A DNA stretch of 64,000 nucleotides from Prochlorococcus sp. AG-409-B05 (GTDB lineage Bacteria; Cyanobacteriota; Cyanobacteriia; PCC-6307; Cyanobiaceae). How positions within the stretch are numbered: the stretch's first letter is position 1; each line of letters starts with the position of its first letter. The position numbers were made by a program, and so were the translations under genes. The DNA lies in the NCBI GenBank assembly GCA_003216075.1, contig QCJK01000002.1, positions 1 to 64,000 of the forward strand. Direction: 5' to 3'. The notes beneath the pieces are model-generated. The model worked only from the letters and a program-made list of their open reading frames with translations, made no database searches and was not told where the DNA came from. Positions 6,982 to 16,046 of the stretch are shown in pieces.

Positions 6982-8034
6982 ATGACAGCGACTGCATCTA
7001 GGGCCTCTGCTGACATGAGAGGAGCTGGGAGAAATGAACTGCCTCCACATTTAGATGAGAACCTTTTAACTCCAAGGTTTTATACAACCGAATTCGACAA
7101 GGCTGCCAAAACTGATCTCGAAATAGCTCGTCAAGATTTTGAGGCGATGTTTAAGGAGATGGAGGCTGACTACAACCTTAAACATTTTGATCGGAAGGCC
7201 TCTTTAGATCGGCTTAATGAACTTTCACCGGAGGATAAGGCTGTTTATGAGAGCTATCTTGTTCGTTCTGTAGTCTCTGAATTCTCAGGATTCTTACTTT
7301 TTAAAGAGATCTCAAATCGATTTAAGAAGGCAGGAAGGCAAGAGTTAGGTCAGTTTTTTCAATTTTTGGCACGAGATGAAGCTCGTCATGCTGGTTTCTT
7401 GGGCAGGGCGCTTAAAGCAGAGGGGATAAATGTTGATCTCCCGAACTTAGGTAACAAGAGAGCCGCAACGTTTTTTCCTTTGAGCTGGGTTCTTTATTCT
7501 TTATATCTATCAGAGAAGATTGGATATTGGCGTTATATCTTGATCAATAGGCATCTCAATGCCAACCCAGACAAGGCATGTGCCCCTTTATTTGATTTCT
7601 TTGAGCCATGGTGCCAAGATGAAAATCGTCATGGTGATTGTATTAATTTAATGATGCGTTGTTGGCCTGGCATGACCAAAGGGTTCCGAGGAAAAATGCT
7701 TAGCCGCTTTTTTCTATGGACTGTTTTCCTAACTCACACACTCACTGTTTGTGAACGTGGAGATTTTTATGAATTATTAGGTATAGACCCTGTCCTCTTT
7801 GATGAAGAGGTTATAGCTCAGACTAATAATACTTCGCGTAATGCATTTCCATGGGTGTATAAGTTTGATGATGGAAGATTTCTTGAGATGCGTGTTCAGA
7901 TTTTGGCAGCTTTTCGTAACTGGAGAGAGAGTTCTGGTTTGGCAAAGCCTTTAGCTCTTGGTAAGTTTGTTTCATTGATTCTTAGACAATTTGCACTGCC
8001 AATGGAAAAAACAAATGCAGTTCGTTATGGATGA
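6982..8034 (+). CDS. acsF: Mg-protoporphyrin IX monomethyl ester oxidative cyclase
   Basis: AcsF is the oxygen-dependent diiron enzyme that forms the isocyclic ring of chlorophyll. This 350-residue protein has the ferritin-like diiron ligands in DEARH (residues 132-136) and DENRH (213-217), with an upstream Glu in FLLFKEI. The length and the typical N-terminus TPRFYTTEFDKAA match cyanobacterial AcsF. A 2Fe-2S ferredoxin gene lies convergently about 120 bases downstream and may supply electrons (inference). Confidence 0.95.
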   Translation: MTATASRASADMRGAGRNELPPHLDENLLTPRFYTTEFDKAAKTDLEIARQDFEAMFKEMEADYNLKHFDRKASLDRLNELSPEDKAVYESYLVRSVVSEFSGFLLFKEISNRFKKAGRQELGQFFQFLARDEARHAGFLGRALKAEGINVDLPNLGNKRAATFFPLSWVLYSLYLSEKIGYWRYILINRHLNANPDKACAPLFDFFEPWCQDENRHGDCINLMMRCWPGMTKGFRGKMLSRFFLWTVFLTHTLTVCERGDFYELLGIDPVLFDEEVIAQTNNTSRNAFPWVYKFDDGRFLEMRVQILAAFRNWRESSGLAKPLALGKFVSLILRQFALPMEKTNAVRYG

Positions 8035-8155
8035 TATTTCCTGAAATCAATTAGAGATATAGGAAATATTAATATTTGGCCTATAATAATGTAGGCTAGG
8101 TAACTATCAATTTGGTTATTCAATTCCAATCATTGAAACATGGATTCAATTTAAT

Positions 8156-8521
8156 TTATATATCAAATGGGTTTCCTTTCTTAGGCTTAACCTTACCCAA
8201 ATATTCCCCAAATTGAATATCGTAAACCTCATCTTCATCTTGAGTTTCTATTTCAAGAGGTCCAATTGCTTTTGCAATGCAAAGTAGGCCATAGCCTTTC
8301 GATTGCAAGTCTTGCGAGAGACCAATTCCTGCTGATTGGTCCATATCTCCTGAAAGGATTTTGACTGCACAGGTTGTGCAGCAACCATTTCTGCATGAGA
8401 AGGGTAATTTCTCTCCATGTGACTCAAAGCAACGCAGAATAAATTCCCCTTCAGGAACATCAAAGGTTATAGTCCTACCAGTTTGTCGATAGTGGATCGT
8501 AACCTTATGAAGAGATGACAT
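8156..8521 (-). CDS. 2Fe-2S plant-type ferredoxin
   Basis: This electron carrier has the cluster motif CRNGCCTTC, with CX4CX2C spacing, and a fourth Cys in GYGLLCIAKA. From the ATG at 8521 it has 121 residues (MSSLHKVTIHYRQTGRTITF). A longer frame begins at 8560, but those extra 13 residues do not fit the family start. Compared with PetF it has an extended acidic C-terminus ending KPKKGNPFDI, as in some cyanobacterial ferredoxin paralogues. It is convergent with acsF. Confidence 0.9.
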   Translation of the reverse strand: MSSLHKVTIHYRQTGRTITFDVPEGEFILRCFESHGEKLPFSCRNGCCTTCAVKILSGDMDQSAGIGLSQDLQSKGYGLLCIAKAIGPLEIETQDEDEVYDIQFGEYLGKVKPKKGNPFDI

Positions 8522-8645
8522 TTTAGAAATCCTTGATGTGAGTTGGTTATGCGTTCTCAATTAAAGCCAGTCATAATTTCATATTTATCTTCATTATTAT
8601 TGCTTGACTTTTCTTTGATAACAGATTTAAAGATGGTTGAGATTA

Positions 8646-8975
8646 CTATTTAGCACTTATATCTTTAACTATTGGAGGAGGAGGTAGGAGGTTGGCTTGT
8701 TTTCTTAATTCTTCTGTATCAAGTTGAGCTATTAAACTTTGCCCTCCAAATCGAAGTTTCAGCCAGTTTATGGCAGTAGGTTCATCTGCTACAACAGCTT
8801 CAACTTCATTCCCAGGAAGATTGAATTTTTTTACTAGTTCGGGTGAAAGATACCAAAAGGCAACATCTTTTCCTTTGCGATTTCGCCGCTCTTTGATTGT
8901 CTCGCGTAACTGGCCATTGCCGCTGAGTTGGCCAGTAGGGGCTAAAAGGACATATAGGCCTTGAGGCTCTGACAT
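8646..8975 (-). CDS. conserved picocyanobacterial protein, 109 aa
   Basis: This soluble protein has no membrane segment or metal motif. The middle is a predicted alpha/beta stretch (DVAFWYLSPELVKKFNLPGN), followed by ADEPTAINWLKLRFGG. The C-terminus carries a run of four prolines. The composition and clean spacing to neighbours support a real gene. Function is unknown; the type of protein is conserved in marine Synechococcus and Prochlorococcus as I recall. Confidence 0.75.
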   Translation of the reverse strand: MSEPQGLYVLLAPTGQLSGNGQLRETIKERRNRKGKDVAFWYLSPELVKKFNLPGNEVEAVVADEPTAINWLKLRFGGQSLIAQLDTEELRKQANLLPPPPIVKDISAK

Positions 8976-9066
8976 GAAAAGTAGGTTTGATAGAGATCCC
9001 TAAGAAATTATAGATTCAGTTATTGACCCATGAAAAAAATTCTGTATCTTCTAGGGAAATTAATAA

Positions 9067-9537
9067 TTACTCAATAGGGGGATCGCCAGGATGCCCTTGA
9101 ACAGGATCCAACGGAGTGGGTAGCAAAGTAGGACAAGGTCCATTCTCAGGTAAAGTTTCATTGTTTATTAATACCCAGGAAAGCAACCAGTTCACAGCAG
9201 TTGCTCGTCTAGTCCGTCTTGGATAGAGTTCCCCTATGCGATAGCCAGGAAAGTTTAATTGTGACTTAAGTAGTTGTTTGTATTGCTTTGGTATTGATCT
9301 TGTTAATTCTACTGAGGCCTTTCGCTGTGTTATGAATTGAGGTGCTTCTAGAAATTTCTTGCGCCACTCCAAAGGAGTTTCATCAGTAGCAGTAGGAGCT
9401 TTGTCTCTAGGTTGTTTTCTTTTATAGCCAAGTCTTTCCCAAAGTAGTTTTACTACAAATGTGTCTTTGATTTGGTCATTAAGAATCGCAATAAGTAACG
9501 TTTTGCTTAAGGGCCAAATTTCTTGGTTGGAATTCAA
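9067..9537 (-). CDS. DUF1823 family protein
   Basis: This 156-residue protein matches the cyanobacterial and plastid DUF1823 family. Diagnostic segments are FITQRKASVELTRSIPKQYK, then YRIGELYPRRTRRATAVNWLL. Function of the family is unknown. The C-terminal tail is proline-rich (PCPTLLPTPLDPVQGHPGDP). It is in the same direction as the 109-residue gene and the ferredoxin, but with wide spacers, so operon membership is uncertain. Confidence 0.85.
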   Translation of the reverse strand: MNSNQEIWPLSKTLLIAILNDQIKDTFVVKLLWERLGYKRKQPRDKAPTATDETPLEWRKKFLEAPQFITQRKASVELTRSIPKQYKQLLKSQLNFPGYRIGELYPRRTRRATAVNWLLSWVLINNETLPENGPCPTLLPTPLDPVQGHPGDPPIE

Positions 9538-9702
9538 TTGTTGCTAGAATGCTTTATAAATAATATATAGAGTTATAAGTAAATTTATTAATTACTTTTC
9601 ATTACTTTATAAGAGCTCCTCTTTAATTGATTTTTTAATGTTCTTTCATGGATTGGACTATAGTTTTTCATTAAATACTATTTTTGGGTAAAGAGACCAC
9701 TA

Positions 9703-10485
9703 ATGAGTCTTGATGATCTGATTTTGCAATTTTCTTTAGGAGTAATTGCATTTGGTTCAAATTTGCTTTCTGCTTTTGCAGGCGGTGGGGCTGGCTTGGT
9801 TCAGTTACCAGCGTTGGTATTCCTAGGGCTACCTTTTGCAAAAGCTTTAGCTACTCACAAATTAGCCAGTGTTGCCTTGGGAATTGGAGCTTGTTGGCGA
9901 CATACAAGGGAAAGAAAATTAAATTCAAAATTAGTAATGAATATTCTTATATTTGGGTTGCCAGGGGTTTGGATAGGGGCAAATATGATCCTATTAATTC
10001 CTAATCAATATGCCACTATGGCTTTGGGGATACTAACATCATTGTTAGGTATATATTCTGTAATATCTCCTGAACTTGGCATAAAACAACTTTCAGTAGG
10101 CTTTACAAAGTATAGGCTTATTATAGGTGCTTTTGTTCTATTCCTGATTGGAGTTCTTAATGGTTCTTTGAGCTCTGGTACTGGCTTATTTGTAACTATT
10201 TGGCTAGTGAGGTGGTATGGACTTTCCTATGTTCGTGCTATTGGATATACATTGGTACTTGTAGGTTTATTTTGGAATGGCACTGGAGCATTAGTATTAG
10301 GGCTGGGTGGAGAGGTTAAATTCAGTTGGCTACCAATGTTAGTAGGAGGGGCCTTTATAGGTGGATATATAGGAGCTGATCTGTCCATTTCAAAAGGAAG
10401 TACACTTGTTAAAAAGTCTTTTGAAATTCTTTCTGTTCTAATGGGAGGATCTTTAATAATACGAAGTGTGGTGCACTGGACCTAG
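9703..10485 (+). CDS. TauE/SafE family membrane transporter
   Basis: This 260-residue integral membrane protein has about eight hydrophobic segments and the glycine-rich repeat motif of TauE/SafE (DUF81): SAFAGGGAGLVQLPALVFLG near the start and GSLSSGTGLFVTIWL in the second half. Members export sulfite or sulfonates and other organic anions. The substrate here cannot be assigned. Its length is typical. Confidence 0.85.
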   Translation: MSLDDLILQFSLGVIAFGSNLLSAFAGGGAGLVQLPALVFLGLPFAKALATHKLASVALGIGACWRHTRERKLNSKLVMNILIFGLPGVWIGANMILLIPNQYATMALGILTSLLGIYSVISPELGIKQLSVGFTKYRLIIGAFVLFLIGVLNGSLSSGTGLFVTIWLVRWYGLSYVRAIGYTLVLVGLFWNGTGALVLGLGGEVKFSWLPMLVGGAFIGGYIGADLSISKGSTLVKKSFEILSVLMGGSLIIRSVVHWT

Positions 10486-10605
10486 CTTGTTTTTGATGAT
10501 GGATTGGTTCTCAGGCGTTTTTGTTATGAAATTGAGTAATCAAACGGATCGCATTACATTCTGCTTTGCGCTTTCTTGAAAACTAGTACTTTCAAAAGTG
10601 AACAC

Positions 10606-10755
10606 ATGCTTAAGATGCTTTTTATTGGGATGTTAGAAGCTTCAACTCAATACTATGGCGATAGTATCGGTCTTGCACCAATAGTTCTTGGTCGTAAGGA
10701 CTCTAAAGAAAGTAAATCAACCAAGCAGGATCACTCAATTTGCAAAAGCTTTTAG
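10606..10755 (+). CDS. possible small protein, 49 aa
   Basis: A frame starting MLKMLFIGMLEASTQYYGDS, with a polar Lys/Ser-rich tail ending ICKSF, is the only candidate gene in the 410-base spacer after the TauE/SafE gene. There is no clear ribosome-binding site and I recognise no family. Confidence 0.3.
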   Translation: MLKMLFIGMLEASTQYYGDSIGLAPIVLGRKDSKESKSTKQDHSICKSF

Positions 10756-10895
10756 ATTTTTAATTGCTTGATATCTTTATTTATTTCTGTTCAAAGGTAT
10801 ACATACTAATTGCTACATATATTTTTATTTTGTCAACTTGAATGAAGCCTTAATATTGCAATACAATATTATTTCAAAGGTTAGATTTCTTAATT

Positions 10896-11102
10896 ATGGG
10901 AAGTAAGTATGGAGATGAACAAAAAATGGCTGCAAAAGCCATTACAGAGGAATTAATCTTACAATTAAAGCTACTTTATCTTAAGCAATTCGAAAAGATT
11001 GGAGAGGAAAACCTGGCCCCTGGCACAATCGTAAAATTAACTCAGCTGTTTCTCATTTCTCGAGATGCAGCCATAACTCCCTTAAGGAAGGAATACGAGT
11101 AA
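10896..11102 (+). CDS. small hypothetical protein, 68 aa
   Basis: This mostly helical, charged 68-residue protein (MGSKYGDEQKMAAKAITEEL and onward) has no membrane segment. The regular amphipathic pattern in ITEELILQLKLLYLKQFEKI suggests a coiled coil or dimer helix. Clean start and stop and coding-like composition support it. No family recognised. Confidence 0.6.
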   Translation: MGSKYGDEQKMAAKAITEELILQLKLLYLKQFEKIGEENLAPGTIVKLTQLFLISRDAAITPLRKEYE

Positions 11103-11251
11103 AAAGACTTTTCGTGGTCTCTAAATGCTAAATAGATTAATTTTGCTTTGAATATAAGTTATTTTCTGATGCTCTATTTTATATGACTAATAAGCATGAG
11201 ATCTTGTGTATACTTAAGTTTCTAAAAAATACTAGTTCTAGTTGATAATTA

Positions 11252-11491
11252 TTACAAAAGGCTTCCTCCGTGGTCTCTTTGCCAGTGACTAACCGTTGCG
11301 GGAGAGAACTTATGTCCATATTCCATTCCAACTTCGACTAGACAACTACTGTTTCCTTTGCACTGTGCTATTTGACGTTGGATGATTTTATTGCCCATAG
11401 CTCTTGATACAAAGTTCGAAAGTTGTTTGTTTGACATTTTGTTGATATCTTGACTTATTTCTTTGTTAGCAAGATAAAAAGCTTGAAGCAA
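11252..11491 (-). CDS. small hypothetical protein, 79 aa
   Basis: This 79-residue soluble protein contains two Cys (QCKGNSSCLVEVG) and ends HWQRDHGGSLL. A helical N-terminal half precedes the Cys pair, which could form a disulfide. It follows the large GSCFA gene in the same direction but is separated by the terminator-like hairpin at 11525-11580, so it is probably transcribed separately. No family recognised. Confidence 0.6.
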   Translation of the reverse strand: MLQAFYLANKEISQDINKMSNKQLSNFVSRAMGNKIIQRQIAQCKGNSSCLVEVGMEYGHKFSPATVSHWQRDHGGSLL

Positions 11492-11524
11492 CTATTTTTA
11501 TTGAATGTTCAAGATCTACCAAGT

Positions 11525-11580
11525 AAAGATTCCAATTACTGTAGTAAATACCTATCACATACTAGGTAATTGGAATCTTT
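11525..11580 (-). terminator. large palindrome after the GSCFA gene
   Basis: Perfect 15-base arms AAAGATTCCAATTAC (11525-11539) and GTAATTGGAATCTTT (11566-11580) surround a 26-base loop that itself can pair TAGTA with TACTA. It lies 45 bases after the stop of the minus-strand gene ending at 11625. The T-run is short, so termination is likely but RNA stabilisation is also possible. Confidence 0.6.
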
Positions 11581-11624
11581 AGATGTCATTTCTATTTGTG
11601 GATTTATATATATCTGTAAATGAC

Positions 11625-13514
11625 CTAATAAGCAGCCGTCATCTCGTCATAAATTTTCTTTGATTCTTGAATAACTTTGAGGACCTCTTTTGCTTGCCAA
11701 CGATTAAATTTTTCATTCCCATGAAAGTTATCTTCCCATTTAAACCCTTTAATCACTTCATTTAATGGGGTATTTATTGATTTAGCGTATTCATTCATAT
11801 ATTTAATAGTTTCAAATTGATGCCAATTTTTACCTAAAGATATAAATGCTAGGAAATCATATAATGCGTTAGCAAGGAATTCTTCTTGTGGACTTTGGTA
11901 AAAAGGAGGATTGTGAACTAACAATAGAAGGTCACATTGTTCTTTTAAGGCATTGAGTACTTTAAGATGATTTCGTCTTACAGACCAGAAGAATGCATTC
12001 CAATTAGTGTGAGTTGCACACGTGGTTCCAGTGACAATTTCACAATTACATTGTTCGAAATATAATCTAGGTAGTGTATGAGGGTGTATACCAATATTAG
12101 TAACGACCACTCTATATTTTGAACATTTTACTTTCCTATTCAAAAATGAATCAGCATAGATTTTCTGCCAAATTTCATTATATAATTGATTATTATCAAC
12201 TCTCAATATATATGTCTCGTCTAACGAGAAGTCTCCCAGAGAAAGTTGCCATCCTGATGGTGGAGTCTTTGCATTAATATGCATCACCTGCTTCTTTAAT
12301 TCTGAGTGAAGACTGCTAATTAGTGAATCTCCCAAAAGAAGAAATTCTACGTCCTGAAACTGACCAATAGAATTTTCTACTACATCAGAACTATATGAAT
12401 TAACACTGCTTTTATTCAAATATGATTCTAGTAAAATATCATCGCACGTATTTCCAAGTGATTTAGATTTGGATTCATTGAGATTAGATTTCAATGAATA
12501 TGAATTGACAAAGCTGCGTTTTACAGCTCTGACACCTAATGTTGGATTAGGATCTCTTTTATTGTCAGAATACATTGGGCTGGCAGTAGCTAATGAATTG
12601 ATTATTTCAAATGATGGGAAATAAGATGTATCTGCATTCTTAGAGCATATATATGAAATTGCAGCACGAATTATCGATTTAGATTCCCAATGAGCCACAA
12701 GAACATGCTTGGATGTATGAGTAGCGACCATGGGTACTGGTGAAACTGTAAGAAGAATTTTTATATTTTGATTTAAGGATTTGCAAATATCAATTATATT
12801 TTGAATTGCACTTACCACTTCATCGTAAAAAAGCACCCTACTATTTATAGGGTAATCTCCAATAGGTTCTTTTTTTAAAGTTCCATAATGGATTGGTACA
12901 CATAATCCAGATCGAGAGCTTATATGTACTTCTGTCATTCCTAGTGTTAGAACAAATAAATCTGCATTTGTAATTCCCTTATTAATCTCTTGTTTAGTTA
13001 GCTCTCTAGATCTGATTAGATTGTCTTTACTAGTATAAGTAATCTCTCCATTTTTTTGGATAACTCTTGGCCTGAGTCCATCAAGATAACCTTCTTCTAC
13101 CTTGATAATTTCAGCATGCCTATATTGGTTCCATACGTTTTCATTAGTTGCCATCTCAAGCCATTGCAGGAGAGTGAGAGGAGAATAAATGTTTCCAATT
13201 CTAAAGGAGTTAGAATCTTGACAATCTTTATAACAACTTTGTTGCATATTGGATTCAGTTTCGATCCATTTAAGTCCGCTTGAAATTAGTACGTTAGTTA
13301 CATGTTCTGAAAAACATGAACCAGCAGATATGAATTTATCTCCTTCAGAAATATTAAATTCTGGTTTGTGTATGTACTTTATGGCTTCATCAATTAAATC
13401 CTGATTGAGCTCGGCATTATTTATATCTTTATTTATTTCTTTTGCTAGTGCCGCTATTGTTGGCTTCCAAAATTGTTTGTTTGGAGCATTCCAGTAGGGA
13501 CTGGAGTTATTCAT
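11625..13514 (-). CDS. GSCFA-domain protein with a second SGNH-like domain
   Basis: The N-terminal part carries the family signature in FISAGSCFSEHV (residues 61-72). It continues with FVLTLGMTEVHI and ILLTVSPVPMVATHTSKH (about 253-270), as in GSCFA proteins related to SGNH hydrolases. After a Ser/Asn-rich linker (about 335-385), a second domain begins with VEFLLLGDSLISSLHSEL, whose GDS (395-397) resembles block I of SGNH hydrolases. At 629 residues it is about twice the length of a plain GSCFA protein. It may act on cell-surface polysaccharide acyl groups (inference). No signal peptide is seen. Confidence 0.75.
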   Translation of the reverse strand: MNNSSPYWNAPNKQFWKPTIAALAKEINKDINNAELNQDLIDEAIKYIHKPEFNISEGDKFISAGSCFSEHVTNVLISSGLKWIETESNMQQSCYKDCQDSNSFRIGNIYSPLTLLQWLEMATNENVWNQYRHAEIIKVEEGYLDGLRPRVIQKNGEITYTSKDNLIRSRELTKQEINKGITNADLFVLTLGMTEVHISSRSGLCVPIHYGTLKKEPIGDYPINSRVLFYDEVVSAIQNIIDICKSLNQNIKILLTVSPVPMVATHTSKHVLVAHWESKSIIRAAISYICSKNADTSYFPSFEIINSLATASPMYSDNKRDPNPTLGVRAVKRSFVNSYSLKSNLNESKSKSLGNTCDDILLESYLNKSSVNSYSSDVVENSIGQFQDVEFLLLGDSLISSLHSELKKQVMHINAKTPPSGWQLSLGDFSLDETYILRVDNNQLYNEIWQKIYADSFLNRKVKCSKYRVVVTNIGIHPHTLPRLYFEQCNCEIVTGTTCATHTNWNAFFWSVRRNHLKVLNALKEQCDLLLLVHNPPFYQSPQEEFLANALYDFLAFISLGKNWHQFETIKYMNEYAKSINTPLNEVIKGFKWEDNFHGNEKFNRWQAKEVLKVIQESKKIYDEMTAAY

Positions 13515-13650
13515 CTTAGATTTACAAACTCTTAATTTAATCTATTCTACCATGAGGATTATATAATGTTTAATTGCTGGATAAAAATATAATTATTATA
13601 GTGGTTCTTAAGAAAAGTCTATTTGTTATATTAATATTTATCTAAAGGGA

Positions 13651-13815
13651 TTACTCCTTAGTATTTTTTCTCCAATCTCTTTTTAAAGCGACATTGGGAT
13701 TAGAGTCAAGTAGGATAACTAAACCCATGAACACTATGCCTAAGACCAACATAAGCAATAGCAGGCTATTTATAGGGCCAAGGTTATGAATCAATCTATT
13801 AATTAGTTCTGTCAT
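13651..13815 (-). CDS. small single-pass membrane protein, 54 aa
   Basis: A 54-residue frame starts MTELINRLIHNLGPINSLLL. A strongly hydrophobic helix at about residues 16-36 is followed by LDSNPNVALKRDWRKNTKE, a basic tail that should face the cytoplasm. The composition is typical of small picocyanobacterial membrane proteins. It is not a known photosystem subunit to my eye. Confidence 0.6.
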   Translation of the reverse strand: MTELINRLIHNLGPINSLLLLMLVLGIVFMGLVILLDSNPNVALKRDWRKNTKE

Positions 13816-14094
13816 AGGACTAAACTTATAATGAGTAATTTAATCATAGATTATAGACCTAGCATTTTAGTCTTGCTGAATCATTCCTTAATAAGGTATT
13901 CTGATTTATTTCTCTAGTCCAGATATACTCCAATTATGTATTATTTTCGAATAATACCTAGGGATACTTTTTCTTATATCATCTATCCTCGCTTTTGATC
14001 CGATTTTAGTGTTGAAGTATAGTTTCATTTGCAATTTCACCTATATATCATGCATAATGAATTGTGCTATCTCTTGCCAACAGATTAGCTACTA

Positions 14095-14373
14095 ATGAAT
14101 TCAACTTTTATCCTTTTCATTTTATTATTACTTCTGATTCTTTTTTGTGTTGACAAACTTAGGTCGTATGGATTACGCAGAAGACATAAAATCCTATCCA
14201 ACATTAATTCTTGGATGAAATTGTCACCAGATAGAAGAAAAAGCTGGAGCGAGCTAAACCAACGTTCTAATTTGAAGAAGAAAAAGAATCTCCTTTTACA
14301 AATAAGGAAGGAGTACAAAATAGTAGCTAAAAAACATCTTCCTCTAGATAAGCCCCCTTTTAAACCTAAATAG
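14095..14373 (+). CDS. small membrane-anchored basic protein, 92 aa
   Basis: An N-terminal hydrophobic helix (FILFILLLLLILFCVDKL, residues 5-22) anchors a very basic 70-residue domain with runs such as NLKKKKN and a KPPFKPK end. The basic part could bind nucleic acid or anionic lipid. No family recognised. The gene is clear from codon use and lack of competing frames. Confidence 0.65.
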   Translation: MNSTFILFILLLLLILFCVDKLRSYGLRRRHKILSNINSWMKLSPDRRKSWSELNQRSNLKKKKNLLLQIRKEYKIVAKKHLPLDKPPFKPK

Positions 14374-14475
14374 ATTCTTTTTCTTACACTTTATTCTATC
14401 ATAATAATTGCTAACTTCATATAGGTTCTAACTTCTGGAAGTGCTATAACCAGTATAACTTCAATAACATGCTTT

Positions 14476-14823
14476 ATGAGATGGCCTCCAAATAAGGCTT
14501 GGACTAGTAGCACACCTCAGAAGGGATATAGACATTATGTCGCCATAAATTACGGTGGCAAAGGAAAAGATAGGTGGGTAAACTTGGTTTCAGTTTTAGA
14601 TGGCAATGCTCGTTTGCGTATATTTTGGGAAGATTTATCAAATCCCTTGTTCTGGAGTTCTGGATGGCAACAAATTTCAAACAACGATCCCAAGCCACTT
14701 AATCATGATTATATAGAGGAGGATTATATAGATAATATTAACGAGCCTTGCCTTCACCCTTCAGAAGATTCAGGCTTGCAAATTCCTTGTAATCAATCAC
14801 CCTTAAGGCCATGGAATTCATAA
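14476..14823 (+). CDS. TIGR02450-type Trp-rich protein
   Basis: This 115-residue protein begins MRWPPNKAWTSSTPQKGYRH. It continues with NYGGKGKDRWVNLVSVLDGN and FWSSGWQQI, the hallmark Trp-rich pattern of the small TIGR02450 family found in cyanobacteria and some bacteria. The conserved part ends near residue 68. The remaining 45 residues are an acidic, Asn/Pro-rich tail that is longer than in typical members. Function of the family is unknown. Confidence 0.8.
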   Translation: MRWPPNKAWTSSTPQKGYRHYVAINYGGKGKDRWVNLVSVLDGNARLRIFWEDLSNPLFWSSGWQQISNNDPKPLNHDYIEEDYIDNINEPCLHPSEDSGLQIPCNQSPLRPWNS

Positions 14824-15390
14824 GGACAATTAATACTATTCGCTTCTATTAAAATCTTTAAACAATTAAGTATATTTTACTTGTTATTCTTTTATGAAAT
14901 ACCCTATTTTTACGCACAACTCTATTCTCATTTTTTTCATTGAATAATTAATCAAATTTTGTTTTTTCTTCAGGAGCTTATATCAGTGTAACCAGTTTTT
15001 TAATGATTCATTAAATGATTGATTTAATAGCTAATAATAGACAAATGCTAATCAATTTATGAATTATAATTCTTGGGTTTGTTCTCATATAAAAAGTAAG
15101 TTCTTAGGCGAAGTGAGAATAATCTTGAATATTGGAGAGAAATCGATATTTAAAACCAGAAACTTATTGGAGAAGTGTTTCACCTTCTCCAATATCCCTT
15201 TTAGTCCAGATGTTTTATCTAATTTAGATTGTTTGAGGAAGTAATAAAATATAAGTTCCCAAGTTTTTTAAGATTGGGAGGGGATATTACATGATTAATT
15301 AGAGGTTTGGAAATTATATCTTTTTAATTAGATTTATATATAAACTATTCTCGTCCAATAACTATTATAATTATCTGGTTTAGCATATTA
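14824..15390. other. gene-poor stretch with one clear hairpin
   Basis: Very AT-rich with no convincing gene in 567 bases. A 61-codon frame at 15059-15244 overlaps the hairpin at 15166-15193 and has poor composition, so I do not call it. Confidence 0.4.
15166..15193. terminator. hairpin in AT-rich spacer
   Basis: ATTGGAGAAG (15166-15175) and CTTCTCCAAT (15184-15193) form a ten-base perfect stem with an eight-base loop, followed on the plus strand by a weak pyrimidine run. It could end a transcript of an unseen small RNA, since no nearby plus-strand gene needs it. Confidence 0.4.
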
Positions 15391-15582
15391 TTATTCGATC
15401 GATTTTTCATTTTTACATAATTTTATACTACTCTCTAAAACTGGATATTCATTAATCATTCGAATGTATTGTGATGAAGTTCGATATTTGTCGGCTTGTT
15501 TGCGATAATGCTCTTTGGTAGCCATTCGCATGACTTGCTCTGATCTTCCCTCATGAAGACTATCCATAATTAAATCATGCAA
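15391..15582 (-). CDS. small hypothetical protein, 63 aa
   Basis: This charged, helical protein contains MHDLIMDSLHEGRSEQVMRM and then ATKEHYRKQADKYRTSSQYI. An in-frame upstream extension (DELEDIDL) is open back to a TAA and includes a TTG, so the true start could be seven or eight codons earlier. No family recognised, but the charged coding-like composition in an AT-rich background supports it. Confidence 0.5.
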   Translation of the reverse strand: MHDLIMDSLHEGRSEQVMRMATKEHYRKQADKYRTSSQYIRMINEYPVLESSIKLCKNEKSIE

Positions 15583-15878
15583 ATCAATGTCCTCTAATTC
15601 ATCTTACATAGATACTCATCTTGATTAGGAAAAACGTTGAATAATTTAATTTCATTTATTTTATTTTATTAATGGTTTTACTTATCAAATTAATATATAT
15701 TTGTTCTATTCTTTCATGCTTTTACCATGGCATACTTTGAATAGATTACTTTATATATGCTGTCATCCATTAGGATTTATACCTTATATTCAGGTTTGAG
15801 ATTCATAAAATAAGTTCTTACTTAAAGTTGTCTTATTAGATAGCTCTAAATAATTTAATCACTTTTCAGAATGACAAT

Positions 15879-16046
15879 TTAGCCTAGTAGATCATTTGGT
15901 AAGTCAGGTATCAGACCTTTGAAATATGTAGCTAAAAACCAAAGGGCAACAATATTTCCAAGCATTGCCAAGGCAAACCTAACTCTAAGATCTTTTATTA
16001 ATGGCAGGATTGACTCCCACAAATTCAGCACTGGTCCACCAGCCAT
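15879..16046 (-). CDS. small single-pass membrane protein, 55 aa
   Basis: The frame starts MAGGPVLNLWESILPLIKDL, then RVRFALAMLGNIVALWFLAT forms the membrane helix at about residues 21-40, and it ends PDLPNDLLG. An amphipathic N-terminal segment before the helix resembles small photosystem or NDH-associated subunits in general shape. I cannot match it to a named one. Confidence 0.6.
   Translation of the reverse strand: MAGGPVLNLWESILPLIKDLRVRFALAMLGNIVALWFLATYFKGLIPDLPNDLLG

Noticed and set aside
15059-15244. Plus-strand 61-codon frame
   Set aside because: It runs through a hairpin and has poor composition; the hairpin is better supported than a gene.
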